Of a DNA stretch of 8,118 bases, positions 1 to 5,835 are shown one piece after another. Origin of the DNA: Desulfuromonadales bacterium (lineage in GTDB: Bacteria; Desulfobacterota; Desulfuromonadia; Desulfuromonadales; BM103). The DNA is taken from positions 1-8,118 of the forward strand of contig JAOUDB010000099.1 in assembly GCA_029859485.1 (NCBI GenBank), written 5' to 3'. Positions within the stretch are counted from its first letter, which is position 1. The number at the start of each line of letters is the position of its first letter. A model generated the notes under the pieces. It made no database searches. It had not been told where the DNA came from and worked only from the letters and a program-made list of their open reading frames with translations. A program made the translations under genes and the position numbers.

Positions 1-261
1 ATAAATCCTGTTGCAACTCATTCTTACATTACCTAGGGATATTTAGTGTGCGAGTGGCGTATGACAAAACTAGGCACTGTATATCTGATCAAGACCATGA
101 CATACAAACGGATGAACTACCCCGCAGAAAACTGCAGGGAATAAGTCCCACCTATTGATTAAACTTAAGTGCAGTTTAAGTGCAGTTCAAGAGACAATCT
201 GAGACAACCTAAAACCACACACACAAGCTATGCAATTAATTGCAACACCCTGTCAACAAAC
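1..261. other. Non-coding stretch downstream of ssrA
   Basis: I see no supportable gene here. It lies beyond the ssrA terminator in the direction of transcription. Visible structure is a small hairpin at 121-139 (CCC-GCAG, loop AAAA, CTGC-A-GGG, with one unpaired A in the 3' arm on the plus strand) and the short tandem duplications at 165-210. The 3' end of ssrA is a common integration site for islands, but no copy of the tmRNA 3' end occurs in these bases, so an island boundary cannot be shown. Confidence 0.5.
165..210. repeat. Two adjacent short tandem duplications
   Basis: The 11-mer TTAAGTGCAGT occurs at 165-175 and again immediately at 176-186, followed by a partial third copy. Directly after it, the 10-mer GAGACAAYCT occurs at 191-200 and 201-210 with one C/T difference. 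Both are head-to-tail and adjacent, as expected from slippage. No function is visible. Confidence 0.7.
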
Positions 262-294
262 AAAAAAAGCCAGTTCATGGGAACTGACCTTTTT
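262..294 (-). terminator. Intrinsic terminator of ssrA
   Basis: Read on the minus strand, the bases after the tmRNA CCA form an 8-bp stem GTCAGTTC/GAACTGGC (one G-U pair) with loop CCAT, followed by seven T. An A-run precedes the stem, so the element could also work for transcription arriving from the left. It begins 8 bases after the mature 3' end of tmRNA. Confidence 0.85.
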
Positions 295-301
295 CTTCAA
301 A

Positions 302-653
302 TGGTGGAGGTGGCGGGAATCGAACCCGCGTCCGAAAATCTTTCACGTCAAGCGTCTACATGCGTAGTTCGTGTTTTACTTAACCCTCATTAACTCCCAC
401 GAACAGGATTTTTTGAGGGGGAGCCCGCTTAAGTTTCGCCTAAGTGCCACGGACACTCACAAAGGCTATCCCACTATAATTAACGTCTTCTGCACCACAT
501 GGGCGATGAAACAAGAGACGTAACAGCAATTAAGCTGCTAATGCGTAACGAACGTCAGTATCGGCGTTTGTATGTGTTGGGCTTTGTTACGGAGCCAGCC
601 CACTCCGGCATGCAACCAGCGCTTCCAATCCCCGTCGAAACCTTGGCACCCCC
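302..653 (-). ncRNA. ssrA: Transfer-messenger RNA (tmRNA)
   Basis: One-piece tmRNA of about 352 nt, acting with SmpB to rescue stalled ribosomes and tag the unfinished protein for proteolysis. The 5' end starts GGGGGTGCCAAGGTTTCGAC and the 3' end has a T-arm (GCGGG-TTCGATT-CCCGC), acceptor strand CACCTCC, discriminator A and an encoded CCA. The acceptor strands pair as GGGGGUG/CACCUCC and place G3-U70, the alanyl-tRNA synthetase identity pair, which fixes the mature 5' end at 653 although a sixth G lies upstream. The tag frame is at 530-565. Its partner gene smpB lies 154 bp upstream on the same strand, and a terminator follows at 262-294. The candidate promoter is about 100 bp upstream, so the 5' end would be made by RNase P cleavage of a leader. 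Confidence 0.97.
530..565 (-). other. tmRNA proteolysis-tag reading frame
   Basis: Within ssrA, the frame starting at resume codon GCC reads ADTDVRYALAA and stops at TAA. The ALAA end is the usual ClpXP-type degradation signal. From memory the tag is close to those of Desulfuromonas and relatives, which supports the taxonomic placement; I could not verify this. Confidence 0.9.
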
Positions 654-673
654 CTTAAATCGTGTAACTCGTT

Positions 674-704
674 ATTAGTGACTTGTGACTAGTAAATCAC
701 TAAT
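674..704. repeat. Heptamer-type palindrome upstream of ssrA
   Basis: Perfect inverted repeat ATTAGTGA (674-681) and TCACTAAT (697-704) with a 15-bp spacer. The whole stretch reads as 7-base units: ATTAGTG, ACTTGTG, ACTAGTA, AATCACT, AATCACA. The motifs GTGACTAGT (685-693) and TAAATCAC (693-700) recur in the 6890-6928 array, the second in inverted orientation. It lies in the predicted 5' leader removed from pre-tmRNA. Confidence 0.65.
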
Positions 705-736
705 CACACCCTTTTCTTATTTATCTTAATTCATGG

Positions 737-775
737 AGAGTTAAGCGATAATGTCTTATTATATACTTTAACTCT
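737..775. repeat. 39-bp dyad over the predicted ssrA -10
   Basis: Outer arms AGAGTTAA (737-744) and TTAACTCT (768-775) are perfect inverted repeats. Inner arms ATAAT (748-752) and ATTAT (758-762) add a second nested symmetry with nearly the same centre (755-756). The predicted -10 hexamer lies inside the right inner arm, so this could be an operator, or simply another of the intergenic palindromes. There is no T-run, so it does not look like an smpB terminator. Confidence 0.5.
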
Positions 776-786
776 ACAGCTTACAA
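758..786 (-). promoter_or_regulatory. Candidate ssrA promoter
   Basis: On the minus strand, TTGTAA (781-786) is followed after exactly 17 bases by a consensus TATAAT (758-763). This is a good sigma-70-type match with a perfect -10. It predicts a start near 751, leaving a leader of about 98 nt before mature tmRNA. The -35 falls inside the heptamer array at 778-805. Confidence 0.55.
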
Positions 787-805
787 CTTATAGCTTACAG
801 CTTGC
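778..805. repeat. Heptamer array after the smpB stop codon
   Basis: Four units in strict 7-base register: AGCTTAC, AACTTAT, AGCTTAC, AGCTTGC. The array starts 2 bases downstream of the smpB stop codon. The unit AGCTTAC recurs in the array after rseC at 1344-1350. Confidence 0.75.
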
Positions 806-807
806 TC

Positions 808-1260
808 TCAGTCTCTTTCTCTTATTGCTCTTGATGCTTCGCGATCAGCCTGCTGGCGTTTGAGCGTTTCGCGTTTATCATAGAGCTTTTTACCACGGCA
901 AACACCGATTTCCAACTTGGCCTTGCTGTCTTTGAAGTAAACCTTGGTCGGCACCAGGGTCAACCCCTTTTCGGCCACTTTCTTGCTCAACTTCTCTATC
1001 TCATAGCCGTGCAAGAGCAACTTGCGCGCACGCAGCGGATCGTGATTTTCACGATTGCCCTGCTCGTACGGGCTGATGTTCATATTGTCGACAAACACCT
1101 CACCATTACGAATCCGGCAATAGGCTTCCTTGATGCTCACCTGCCCCAGGCGCATCGACTTAACCTCGGTGCCCTGGAGAACCAGACCCGCTTCTACAAC
1201 TTCATCAACGAAATACTCGTGATAAGCCTTTTTGTTATTGGCGATAATTTTTATGCCCAT
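808..1260 (-). CDS. smpB: SsrA-binding protein SmpB
   Basis: Small basic cytoplasmic protein that binds the tRNA-like domain of tmRNA, delivers it to stalled ribosomes and mimics the missing anticodon stem. At 150 residues it has the usual length. Family marks include the N-terminal IIANNKKAYHEYFV stretch, GTEVKS (30-35), the conserved NREN..DPLRARKLLLH region (about 69-84), and a basic C-terminal tail starting GKKLYDKRE near residue 123 that becomes helical in the decoding centre. It starts with ATG, with only a weak GGG-containing ribosome site upstream. The gene for its RNA partner ssrA follows on the same strand. It is separated from rseC by a palindromic heptamer region, so cotranscription from rseC is possible but not shown. 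Confidence 0.97.
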   Translation of the reverse strand: MGIKIIANNKKAYHEYFVDEVVEAGLVLQGTEVKSMRLGQVSIKEAYCRIRNGEVFVDNMNISPYEQGNRENHDPLRARKLLLHGYEIEKLSKKVAEKGLTLVPTKVYFKDSKAKLEIGVCRGKKLYDKRETLKRQQADREASRAIRERD

Positions 1261-1280
1261 GAGAAAACCCAGCGATAATC

Positions 1281-1364
1281 TATAAGCTTTAAGTTAAAAG
1301 TTTTAAATCTCTAAGATTTTAAGGTCAAAATCTTACCGCTTGCAGCTTACGGCTTATAACTACG
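1281..1364. repeat. Palindromic heptamer region after the rseC stop codon
   Basis: The right half has four 7-base units (CGCTTGC, AGCTTAC, GGCTTAT, AACTACG; 1337-1364) and the left half four units in the opposite sense (TATAAGC, TTTAAGT, TAAAAGT, TTTAAAT; 1281-1308). The outermost arms TATAAGC (1281-1287) and GCTTATA (1352-1358) are complementary. The centre is a 9-bp perfect hairpin TAAGATTTT/AAAATCTTA (1312-1335) with a 6-base loop. The array ends 2 bases from the rseC stop codon. There is no T-run after the hairpin in the transcribed direction. Confidence 0.7.
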
Positions 1365-1366
1365 AT

Positions 1367-1813
1367 TTAGAGATCCTCTTTGAGGATCTCAACGATCTTC
1401 GGCATATAACTTTCCTTATTCAGCACGTTGCTGCCAACGCGCAGAATCACAAAGCTGCCGCTCATGAAGGAGACCCCTAAAATAGCCGAAAGCAGGTTGG
1501 GGTCAAGACCGGTAGAAGTTGACTCGGCGACCAGTTTGCCTGCAATAGCACCGATGACCAAGGCAATCAGGGGGACGATATATAACAGAAAAGAAGACTG
1601 CAGGAAAGACTTCGTTGTGGTTGCGATGCGAACCTGTTCGCCGACTTCGGCGGCGAGGGGGTTGTGTACCTCGATCAGTCGGGTGTTATCGTCATCACCG
1701 AGGGCGCAATTGCCATTGGTCGCACAATTTTCGCAGAGACTGCTCTTGGTACACATGACCACAGCAATCATCTTACCTTTCAATTCGACAACAGTACCAA
1801 CTTCTTCAATCAT
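1367..1813 (-). CDS. RseC/MucC-family membrane protein
   Basis: Small inner-membrane protein of the RseC/MucC (SoxR-reducing system) family. The N-terminal cytoplasmic part opens with MIEEVGTVVEL, typical of the family, and has cysteines at 21, 27, 30 and 36 (CX5CX2CX5C), a likely metal or Fe-S site. Two hydrophobic segments follow at about residues 74-96 and 107-125, joined by a short loop. At 148 residues it is close to family length. In gammaproteobacteria relatives sit with rpoE/rse or rsx genes; none is present here, so a SoxR or RpoE role cannot be assumed. A redox or electron-transfer accessory role is inference. The start is ATG with no strong ribosome site close by. The 141-bp gap to the amidohydrolase may hold its own promoter or leader. 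Confidence 0.82.
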   Translation of the reverse strand: MIEEVGTVVELKGKMIAVVMCTKSSLCENCATNGNCALGDDDNTRLIEVHNPLAAEVGEQVRIATTTKSFLQSSFLLYIVPLIALVIGAIAGKLVAESTSTGLDPNLLSAILGVSFMSGSFVILRVGSNVLNKESYMPKIVEILKEDL

Positions 1814-1848
1814 AACAGTTTGTTATCCGTTTTTAGCAGCTTTAATCT

Positions 1849-1890
1849 CTAAACGGCCATATCTATTGTGGTACAGCAGAATCTTACCAC
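1849..1890 (-). CDS. Possible 13-codon leader ORF upstream of rseC
   Basis: In the gap between the amidohydrolase gene and rseC, a GTG codon (1888-1890) follows AGGAGA with a 4-5 base spacing, the best ribosome site in this gap. The frame reads MVRFCCTTIDMAV and stops at TAG, 35 bases before the rseC ATG. The start codon lies in a perfect 6-bp inverted repeat (1868-1873 with 1885-1890), which could hide it. It may be a regulatory leader peptide or chance; there is no homology evidence. Confidence 0.22.
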   Translation of the reverse strand: MVRFCCTTIDMAV

Positions 1891-1954
1891 GTAATCTCCT
1901 GGACTAACAAACTCATGGCAGAACGAACAAAAGGTATTAGAGAAGGGGTTAAGT

Positions 1955-3238
1955 TTATAGCAAGACGTTCTCACCGGCCAGATACAGGTGGGTGACATTA
2001 ACATCATTACCAGAAGCACAAAGTGTCTCTTCCAACGCATCGACTTGTGGCAGGGAAGGAAGTGTAACAACTTGGAAGGAGGCCTCCTGACCAGGAGCCA
2101 GTTGCCCCATCCTCTTCTCAATGCCAAGAGCTTTCGCTCCACCAAGAGTGGCTATTTCAAGCCAGTCACGTGGCTCTGCAGTTTCTGCAAACCATTCAAC
2201 AGCAAAGGCTAGTTCATCCCAGAGGGAAAGGCTGTCCGAACTCGCCAGGCTGTCAGTGCCCAGGGCCAAAGGGATACCGGCGTTCAGGTAATCAGTGACG
2301 GGAGCCTTGCCAACATTCAGAGCAGCGTTGGAGCGGGGGCAAAGAGCAACAGAACAACCCCTCTGCTTTAACATCGCTACATCAGCAGGGTTTACATGAA
2401 CGCCATGAACGATCAAGTCGCCTTCTTTCAGCCTCCCTTCGCTACAGAGAGAGCGAACCGGGCTGCAACCAGGCGGTTGACTGAGCAGAGGGTCCCATTT
2501 TGCGGTAGAAAACAGTTTGTCGGCGATAGCGCCTGTGCCGTCGCGCAGGAATTGACTTTCAGGTTCTGATTCCGCGAGATGAATCGTGCACCGCAAGGCG
2601 AACTCTTTTGCAAAGGCAAAGACCAGATCTGTAGCAGAGGCTGACAACGTATAAGTGGCATGGGGAGAAAGTCCCCAGCCAAGGTTTTTTGCCGGAGGCT
2701 TAACAGTAAGCGACTTGATAGATAACAGGCGCGCTTCGATTAAATCCAAATCATGGCCAAGGACTTCAGCAAAGACTTGCCCGTACAAGGGCGACTCCAG
2801 ATAGGCCTCGACGGCATTCAGACTCGTGAAGATATCGCCAACGGCACCCGTCCCGGCAAGCAAGGAAGCTTTCAATCCTGCTTCGAGCGAAGCTTTCAGC
2901 TGATCTTCGCCAACGTCCATCCTTATGCGCACCAGCCAGAGAATCCAGTCGACGAAATTCTGTGGGGCAAGAGGTTCACCAGCCGCAGCCGCCCAATCAG
3001 AAAAGGCGGTAAGCTCAAGGTGCGCGTGGGCGTTGACCATCGGCGGCAAGAGTACCGATTCGCCAAAATCAACGAGAACCGCTTCAGGATGAGTCTCAGC
3101 GAGGTCACGATAATAACCGACCGCCCGAATAAGGCCTGACTCAACGAGAACGGCCCCATCTTCTACCAAGGAAGAGATGATTGGCAGGACGTAGCGGGCC
3201 CTGTAGAGGGTCTGTTTGCTTATAACAGGCTCAGGCAC
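1955..3238 (-). CDS. Metal-dependent amidohydrolase/deaminase, aminofutalosine-deaminase-like
   Basis: Cytoplasmic amidohydrolase-superfamily enzyme (COG0402, TRZ/ATZ/deaminase group). Counting from the upstream TTG at 3262, the HxH metal pair is at 79 and 81 (VNAHAHLEL), then H201 (SPHATY), H228 with E231 (HLAES), H286 and the metal-binding D337 (LALGTDSLASSDSLSLWDEL). I prefer GTG at 3238, giving 427 residues, because AAGG lies 6 bases upstream. The start then overlaps the end of panP by 8 bases, a typical coupled junction. The TTG at 3262 has no good ribosome site. From memory, layout and motifs resemble the Helicobacter pylori aminodeoxyfutalosine deaminase of the futalosine menaquinone pathway. 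Other deaminases of the family, such as S-adenosylhomocysteine deaminase, remain possible. Its place behind the pan genes does not explain its substrate. Confidence 0.8.
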   Translation of the reverse strand: MPEPVISKQTLYRARYVLPIISSLVEDGAVLVESGLIRAVGYYRDLAETHPEAVLVDFGESVLLPPMVNAHAHLELTAFSDWAAAAGEPLAPQNFVDWILWLVRIRMDVGEDQLKASLEAGLKASLLAGTGAVGDIFTSLNAVEAYLESPLYGQVFAEVLGHDLDLIEARLLSIKSLTVKPPAKNLGWGLSPHATYTLSASATDLVFAFAKEFALRCTIHLAESEPESQFLRDGTGAIADKLFSTAKWDPLLSQPPGCSPVRSLCSEGRLKEGDLIVHGVHVNPADVAMLKQRGCSVALCPRSNAALNVGKAPVTDYLNAGIPLALGTDSLASSDSLSLWDELAFAVEWFAETAEPRDWLEIATLGGAKALGIEKRMGQLAPGQEASFQVVTLPSLPQVDALEETLCASGNDVNVTHLYLAGENVLL

Positions 3239-4895
3239 AGGCAACCTTGTGAGAAACGACAATCAACCCACAGAGAGTATTGACTTGCTCCAGGAGTGAC
3301 TGGATATCCTGTTGCAGGACGATCGTACATTGCTCCTCAAGGACAGAAGTGAGGATTTCATCGGTGGTCAGCGGGTTGGCCAGCACCACGCGCATAACGG
3401 TCAGCTCCTGAGCGTGTCCGGGCACTTTCAGACGCGTTCTTGAGACGAAGGTTTTGCCGGCCTCACGCTGATCTTTCTGCAACAGCTGGTTGACCTGATC
3501 GATCAGGGCATTAATCTCAGCAGACTGTTCGTCCTTGGCTTGAGCTAAAGCCTGCTGAACGTGTTTCGGACAGTAACGATAGGTGAGGATATTCAGTTGC
3601 GGTGTATTGGTCAGCTCGAAATCCGGATGCTGAAGAATCATTTGCGCAAAAGAGTTAGCGCGCTCGATCCCCAGATCAATGAGGAGCTCATAACCCTTTC
3701 GGCCGATGATTGAGAGACCGGCGTGGACCAGCATCGCCATGCCGGGTCGAGAGCCTTCGAGGGTATGACTGCCGAGGTCCTTGGAGCCGTGACGCAGGAT
3801 ATAGTTGGCGTGATGCTCGATTGCAGAGAGCGCTGTGGGATCTTTAAAAAGCACCATCCCCGCCCCCATCGGCACATAGAGCTGCTTGTGGGCATCGATG
3901 GTCACAGAATCGGCACGGGAAATCCCGTTCAGCAGGGGACGATAACGTTCGGAAAAAAGCGTCGGGCCTCCCCAGGCGGCGTCGACATGGAAATGGCAAC
4001 CCAATTCAAGAGCGAGGTCGGCCATTTCGTCGAGAGGATCAACGGTGCCGGTCTCTGTGGTTCCGGCAATCCCAACCAGCGCCAGGGGACGAATGTTCTC
4101 GTCCTGCAAACGACGACAGGTCTCTTTAAGCTGAGTCATGTCGATACGGTTGTTGCTGTCGGTCTCAACCTTGACCAGGTTATCCCGCCCCAGGCCAAGC
4201 AGATCGACGGCCTTGCCAAGCGAGTAGTGGCCGCGACTGGAAACGAGGACAGCGAGGCCGTCGCAATCGAGATGTCGTAATGCGCGAGCCAGACCTTCCT
4301 TGGCTATACCGCCAAAGTCAGCGGATGGAGCGCAGAGCGTGTTGCGGGCGACCCACAATGCGGTAGCATTCGCGATCGTGCCTCCCGAGCAGAAGGCACC
4401 AAGGGCATGTTGACTGTTGTGAATCCATTGCTGATAGAAGGCATCTTCGCCCTGGTAGACAAGATGGTGAAGCATGGCCAGAGCTTGACGTTCCAGCGGT
4501 GTGAAGGCTTTGGAGGTCTCAACCTTGACCAGATTCTGGTTCAATGCCGTCATGATCCTCGAGAGCGGCAACATGAAATATGGCAGCGCAGAGGTCATGT
4601 GACCAATAAAACCGGGCGCAGCGGTATGCACAGACTGGGCAACTAACTTCTCTTTAACAAACTCGGTGTATTCCGAGACAAAGGTAGGTTCTTCGGGAAT
4701 GGTCGAGAGTGAGAAGTCGGCCTCGATCTCTTCGAGGCTGCGTTCAAGAGCAACGATGTGCGTTTGCAGGAAACCGGCGACATCTTTGGATATCGCCTGA
4801 TCGATCTCGCCAAGAGTCGATTCGGGCGCTTCCGGAATCGTAAAAATCCGGTAGAGGTTTTCCAGGGTCGCGCGTGCCGTATCTTGGGTCATCAT
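3231..4895 (-). CDS. panP: PLP-dependent aspartate 1-decarboxylase PanP
   Basis: Group II pyridoxal-phosphate decarboxylase of 554 residues, assigned to PanP, which decarboxylates L-aspartate to beta-alanine. The PLP fold is clear: FCSGGTIANATAL (168-180) for the phosphate, the ring-stacking H223 in RGHYSLGKA, D304 in HFHVDAAWGG, and Schiff-base K337 in SVTIDAHKQLYVPMGAG. The sequence closely fits what I remember of Vibrio PanP, including the N-terminal FIGHMTSALPYFMLPLS and NLVKVETSKAFTPLERQ stretches. It starts 9 bases after panC, at tandem ATG codons (4895 and 4892). Lying beside panC and panB, it supplies the beta-alanine that PanC consumes. No PanD gene is in the window. The alternative, a glutamate decarboxylase or other amino-acid decarboxylase, is less likely given this context. 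Confidence 0.93.
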   Translation of the reverse strand: MMTQDTARATLENLYRIFTIPEAPESTLGEIDQAISKDVAGFLQTHIVALERSLEEIEADFSLSTIPEEPTFVSEYTEFVKEKLVAQSVHTAAPGFIGHMTSALPYFMLPLSRIMTALNQNLVKVETSKAFTPLERQALAMLHHLVYQGEDAFYQQWIHNSQHALGAFCSGGTIANATALWVARNTLCAPSADFGGIAKEGLARALRHLDCDGLAVLVSSRGHYSLGKAVDLLGLGRDNLVKVETDSNNRIDMTQLKETCRRLQDENIRPLALVGIAGTTETGTVDPLDEMADLALELGCHFHVDAAWGGPTLFSERYRPLLNGISRADSVTIDAHKQLYVPMGAGMVLFKDPTALSAIEHHANYILRHGSKDLGSHTLEGSRPGMAMLVHAGLSIIGRKGYELLIDLGIERANSFAQMILQHPDFELTNTPQLNILTYRYCPKHVQQALAQAKDEQSAEINALIDQVNQLLQKDQREAGKTFVSRTRLKVPGHAQELTVMRVVLANPLTTDEILTSVLEEQCTIVLQQDIQSLLEQVNTLCGLIVVSHKVACA

Positions 4896-4904
4896 ATCTT
4901 AAGC

Positions 4905-5753
4905 CTAAGAGATGAGGTTGCCGTTATCGATCAAGCGGGTTTTACCAACAGAAACCGCCAACAACATGACCGATTCGTGATCAATTGTCGTTACCTCTTC
5001 AAGACTCTGCGCATTGCAGATCTTTACGTAATCAATTTTCAGATCGGCCTCGGCATGCAAACGACCCTGGGCCATGGTCAGAATCTTTTCGGCATCTGAC
5101 TCTCCATTCTGAGCCATCTCGACTGCTTGACGCAAGGTGCTATTAACAACCAACGCCTGCTGCCTCTCATCTTTGGAGAGATACACGTTGCGCGAGCTCA
5201 TGGCCAGGCCGTCTTCTTCGCGAATGATCGGCATACCTACAATCTCTATCGGGAGGTTAAGATCAGTGGTCATGCGGCTTATCACTGCCAGCTGTTGAAA
5301 ATCCTTGCGTCCGAAAAGGGCGACGTGCGGCATGACAATGTTGAAGAGTTTGGTCACCACGGTGGAGACACCGCGGAAATGGGTCGGCCGACAGGCCCCT
5401 TCAAGGGTTGTCGTCAAAGGGCCTTCGACAGCAACGTAGGTAGCATACCCTGGTGGGTATATCGCTTCGGCATCGGGATAGAAAAGCAGATCGACTCCAC
5501 ACTCGCGCGCCAGACTCTCATCACGCTCAAAGTCACGCGGATAACGGTCAAGATCTTCGCCCTGACCGAACTGGGTCGGATTCACAAAGATCGACAGAAC
5601 CAACAAATCGCCACGCTTGCGCCCTTCGCGCAACAGGGAGAGATGGCCTTCATGCAAAAAACCCATGGTCGGCACGAAAGTGATCGTTTGCCCAGCGGCC
5701 CTGGCGGTCAGGCAGCGGCTCTGCATTGCTTTGATATCTGAGATTATTTCCAT
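4905..5753 (-). CDS. panC: Pantoate--beta-alanine ligase (pantothenate synthetase)
   Basis: Cytoplasmic enzyme that joins pantoate and beta-alanine using ATP, through a pantoyl-adenylate. At 282 residues it has the normal length. The nucleotidyltransferase marks are PTMGFLHEGH (28-37, with H34 and H37), FVNPTQFGQGEDLDRYPRD (56-74), CRPTHFRGV (121-129), FGRKDFQQL (147-155) and the KMSKS-like MSSRN (185-189). The start is ATG, yet no Shine-Dalgarno sequence lies upstream: the preceding 80 bases are a GC-rich palindromic heptamer array. Translation may therefore depend on other features of the mRNA or be weak. It is followed at 9 bases by panP, which makes its beta-alanine substrate. Confidence 0.97.
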   Translation of the reverse strand: MEIISDIKAMQSRCLTARAAGQTITFVPTMGFLHEGHLSLLREGRKRGDLLVLSIFVNPTQFGQGEDLDRYPRDFERDESLARECGVDLLFYPDAEAIYPPGYATYVAVEGPLTTTLEGACRPTHFRGVSTVVTKLFNIVMPHVALFGRKDFQQLAVISRMTTDLNLPIEIVGMPIIREEDGLAMSSRNVYLSKDERQQALVVNSTLRQAVEMAQNGESDAEKILTMAQGRLHAEADLKIDYVKICNAQSLEEVTTIDHESVMLLAVSVGKTRLIDNGNLIS

Positions 5754-5763
5754 AATAAAATCG

Positions 5764-5829
5764 GGGTCTGGCAGTCGGGGGCCGGGGGTTAGTCACACGT
5801 TCCAGTCTCCAGTCTCCAGACCCTAGTCT
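5764..5829. repeat. Palindromic heptamer array between panB and panC
   Basis: Four 7-base units in register lie at 5802-5829: CCAGTCT, CCAGTCT, CCAGACC, CTAGTCT. Across a 44-base interval, GGGTCTGG (5764-5771) is the exact reverse complement of CCAGACCC (5816-5823), so the mRNA could form an intercistronic hairpin. The array starts 6 bases after the panB stop codon. Confidence 0.75.
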
Positions 5830-5835
5830 TCGCCT

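Noticed and set aside
3..158. Plus-strand frame open from the left edge for 51 codons, ending in TGA at 156-158
   Set aside because: Could be the tail of a gene entering the window, but composition and sequence are unrecognisable and an open run of this length is not rare by chance.
1..302. Genomic island attachment site at the ssrA 3' end
   Set aside because: No duplicate of the tmRNA 3' end and no integrase gene occur in the window.
302..380. A tRNA gene, because of the T-arm and CCA end
   Set aside because: The matching acceptor strand is 350 bases away together with a tag frame, so this is tmRNA.
778..805. CRISPR-like repeat array
   Set aside because: Units are 7 bases with no spacers and no cas genes.
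1428..1907. Plus-strand ORF of 159 codons opposite rseC
   Set aside because: Antisense shadow of a well-supported gene, with no recognisable protein features.
3239..3262. Longer amidohydrolase from TTG at 3262
   Set aside because: No ribosome site upstream and a 32-base overlap with panP, whereas GTG at 3238 has AAGG at a good spacing.
3723..4280. Plus-strand ORF of 185 codons opposite panP
   Set aside because: Antisense shadow of a strongly supported enzyme gene.
5127..5741. Plus-strand ORF of 204 codons opposite panC
   Set aside because: Antisense shadow; panC is unmistakable on the other strand.
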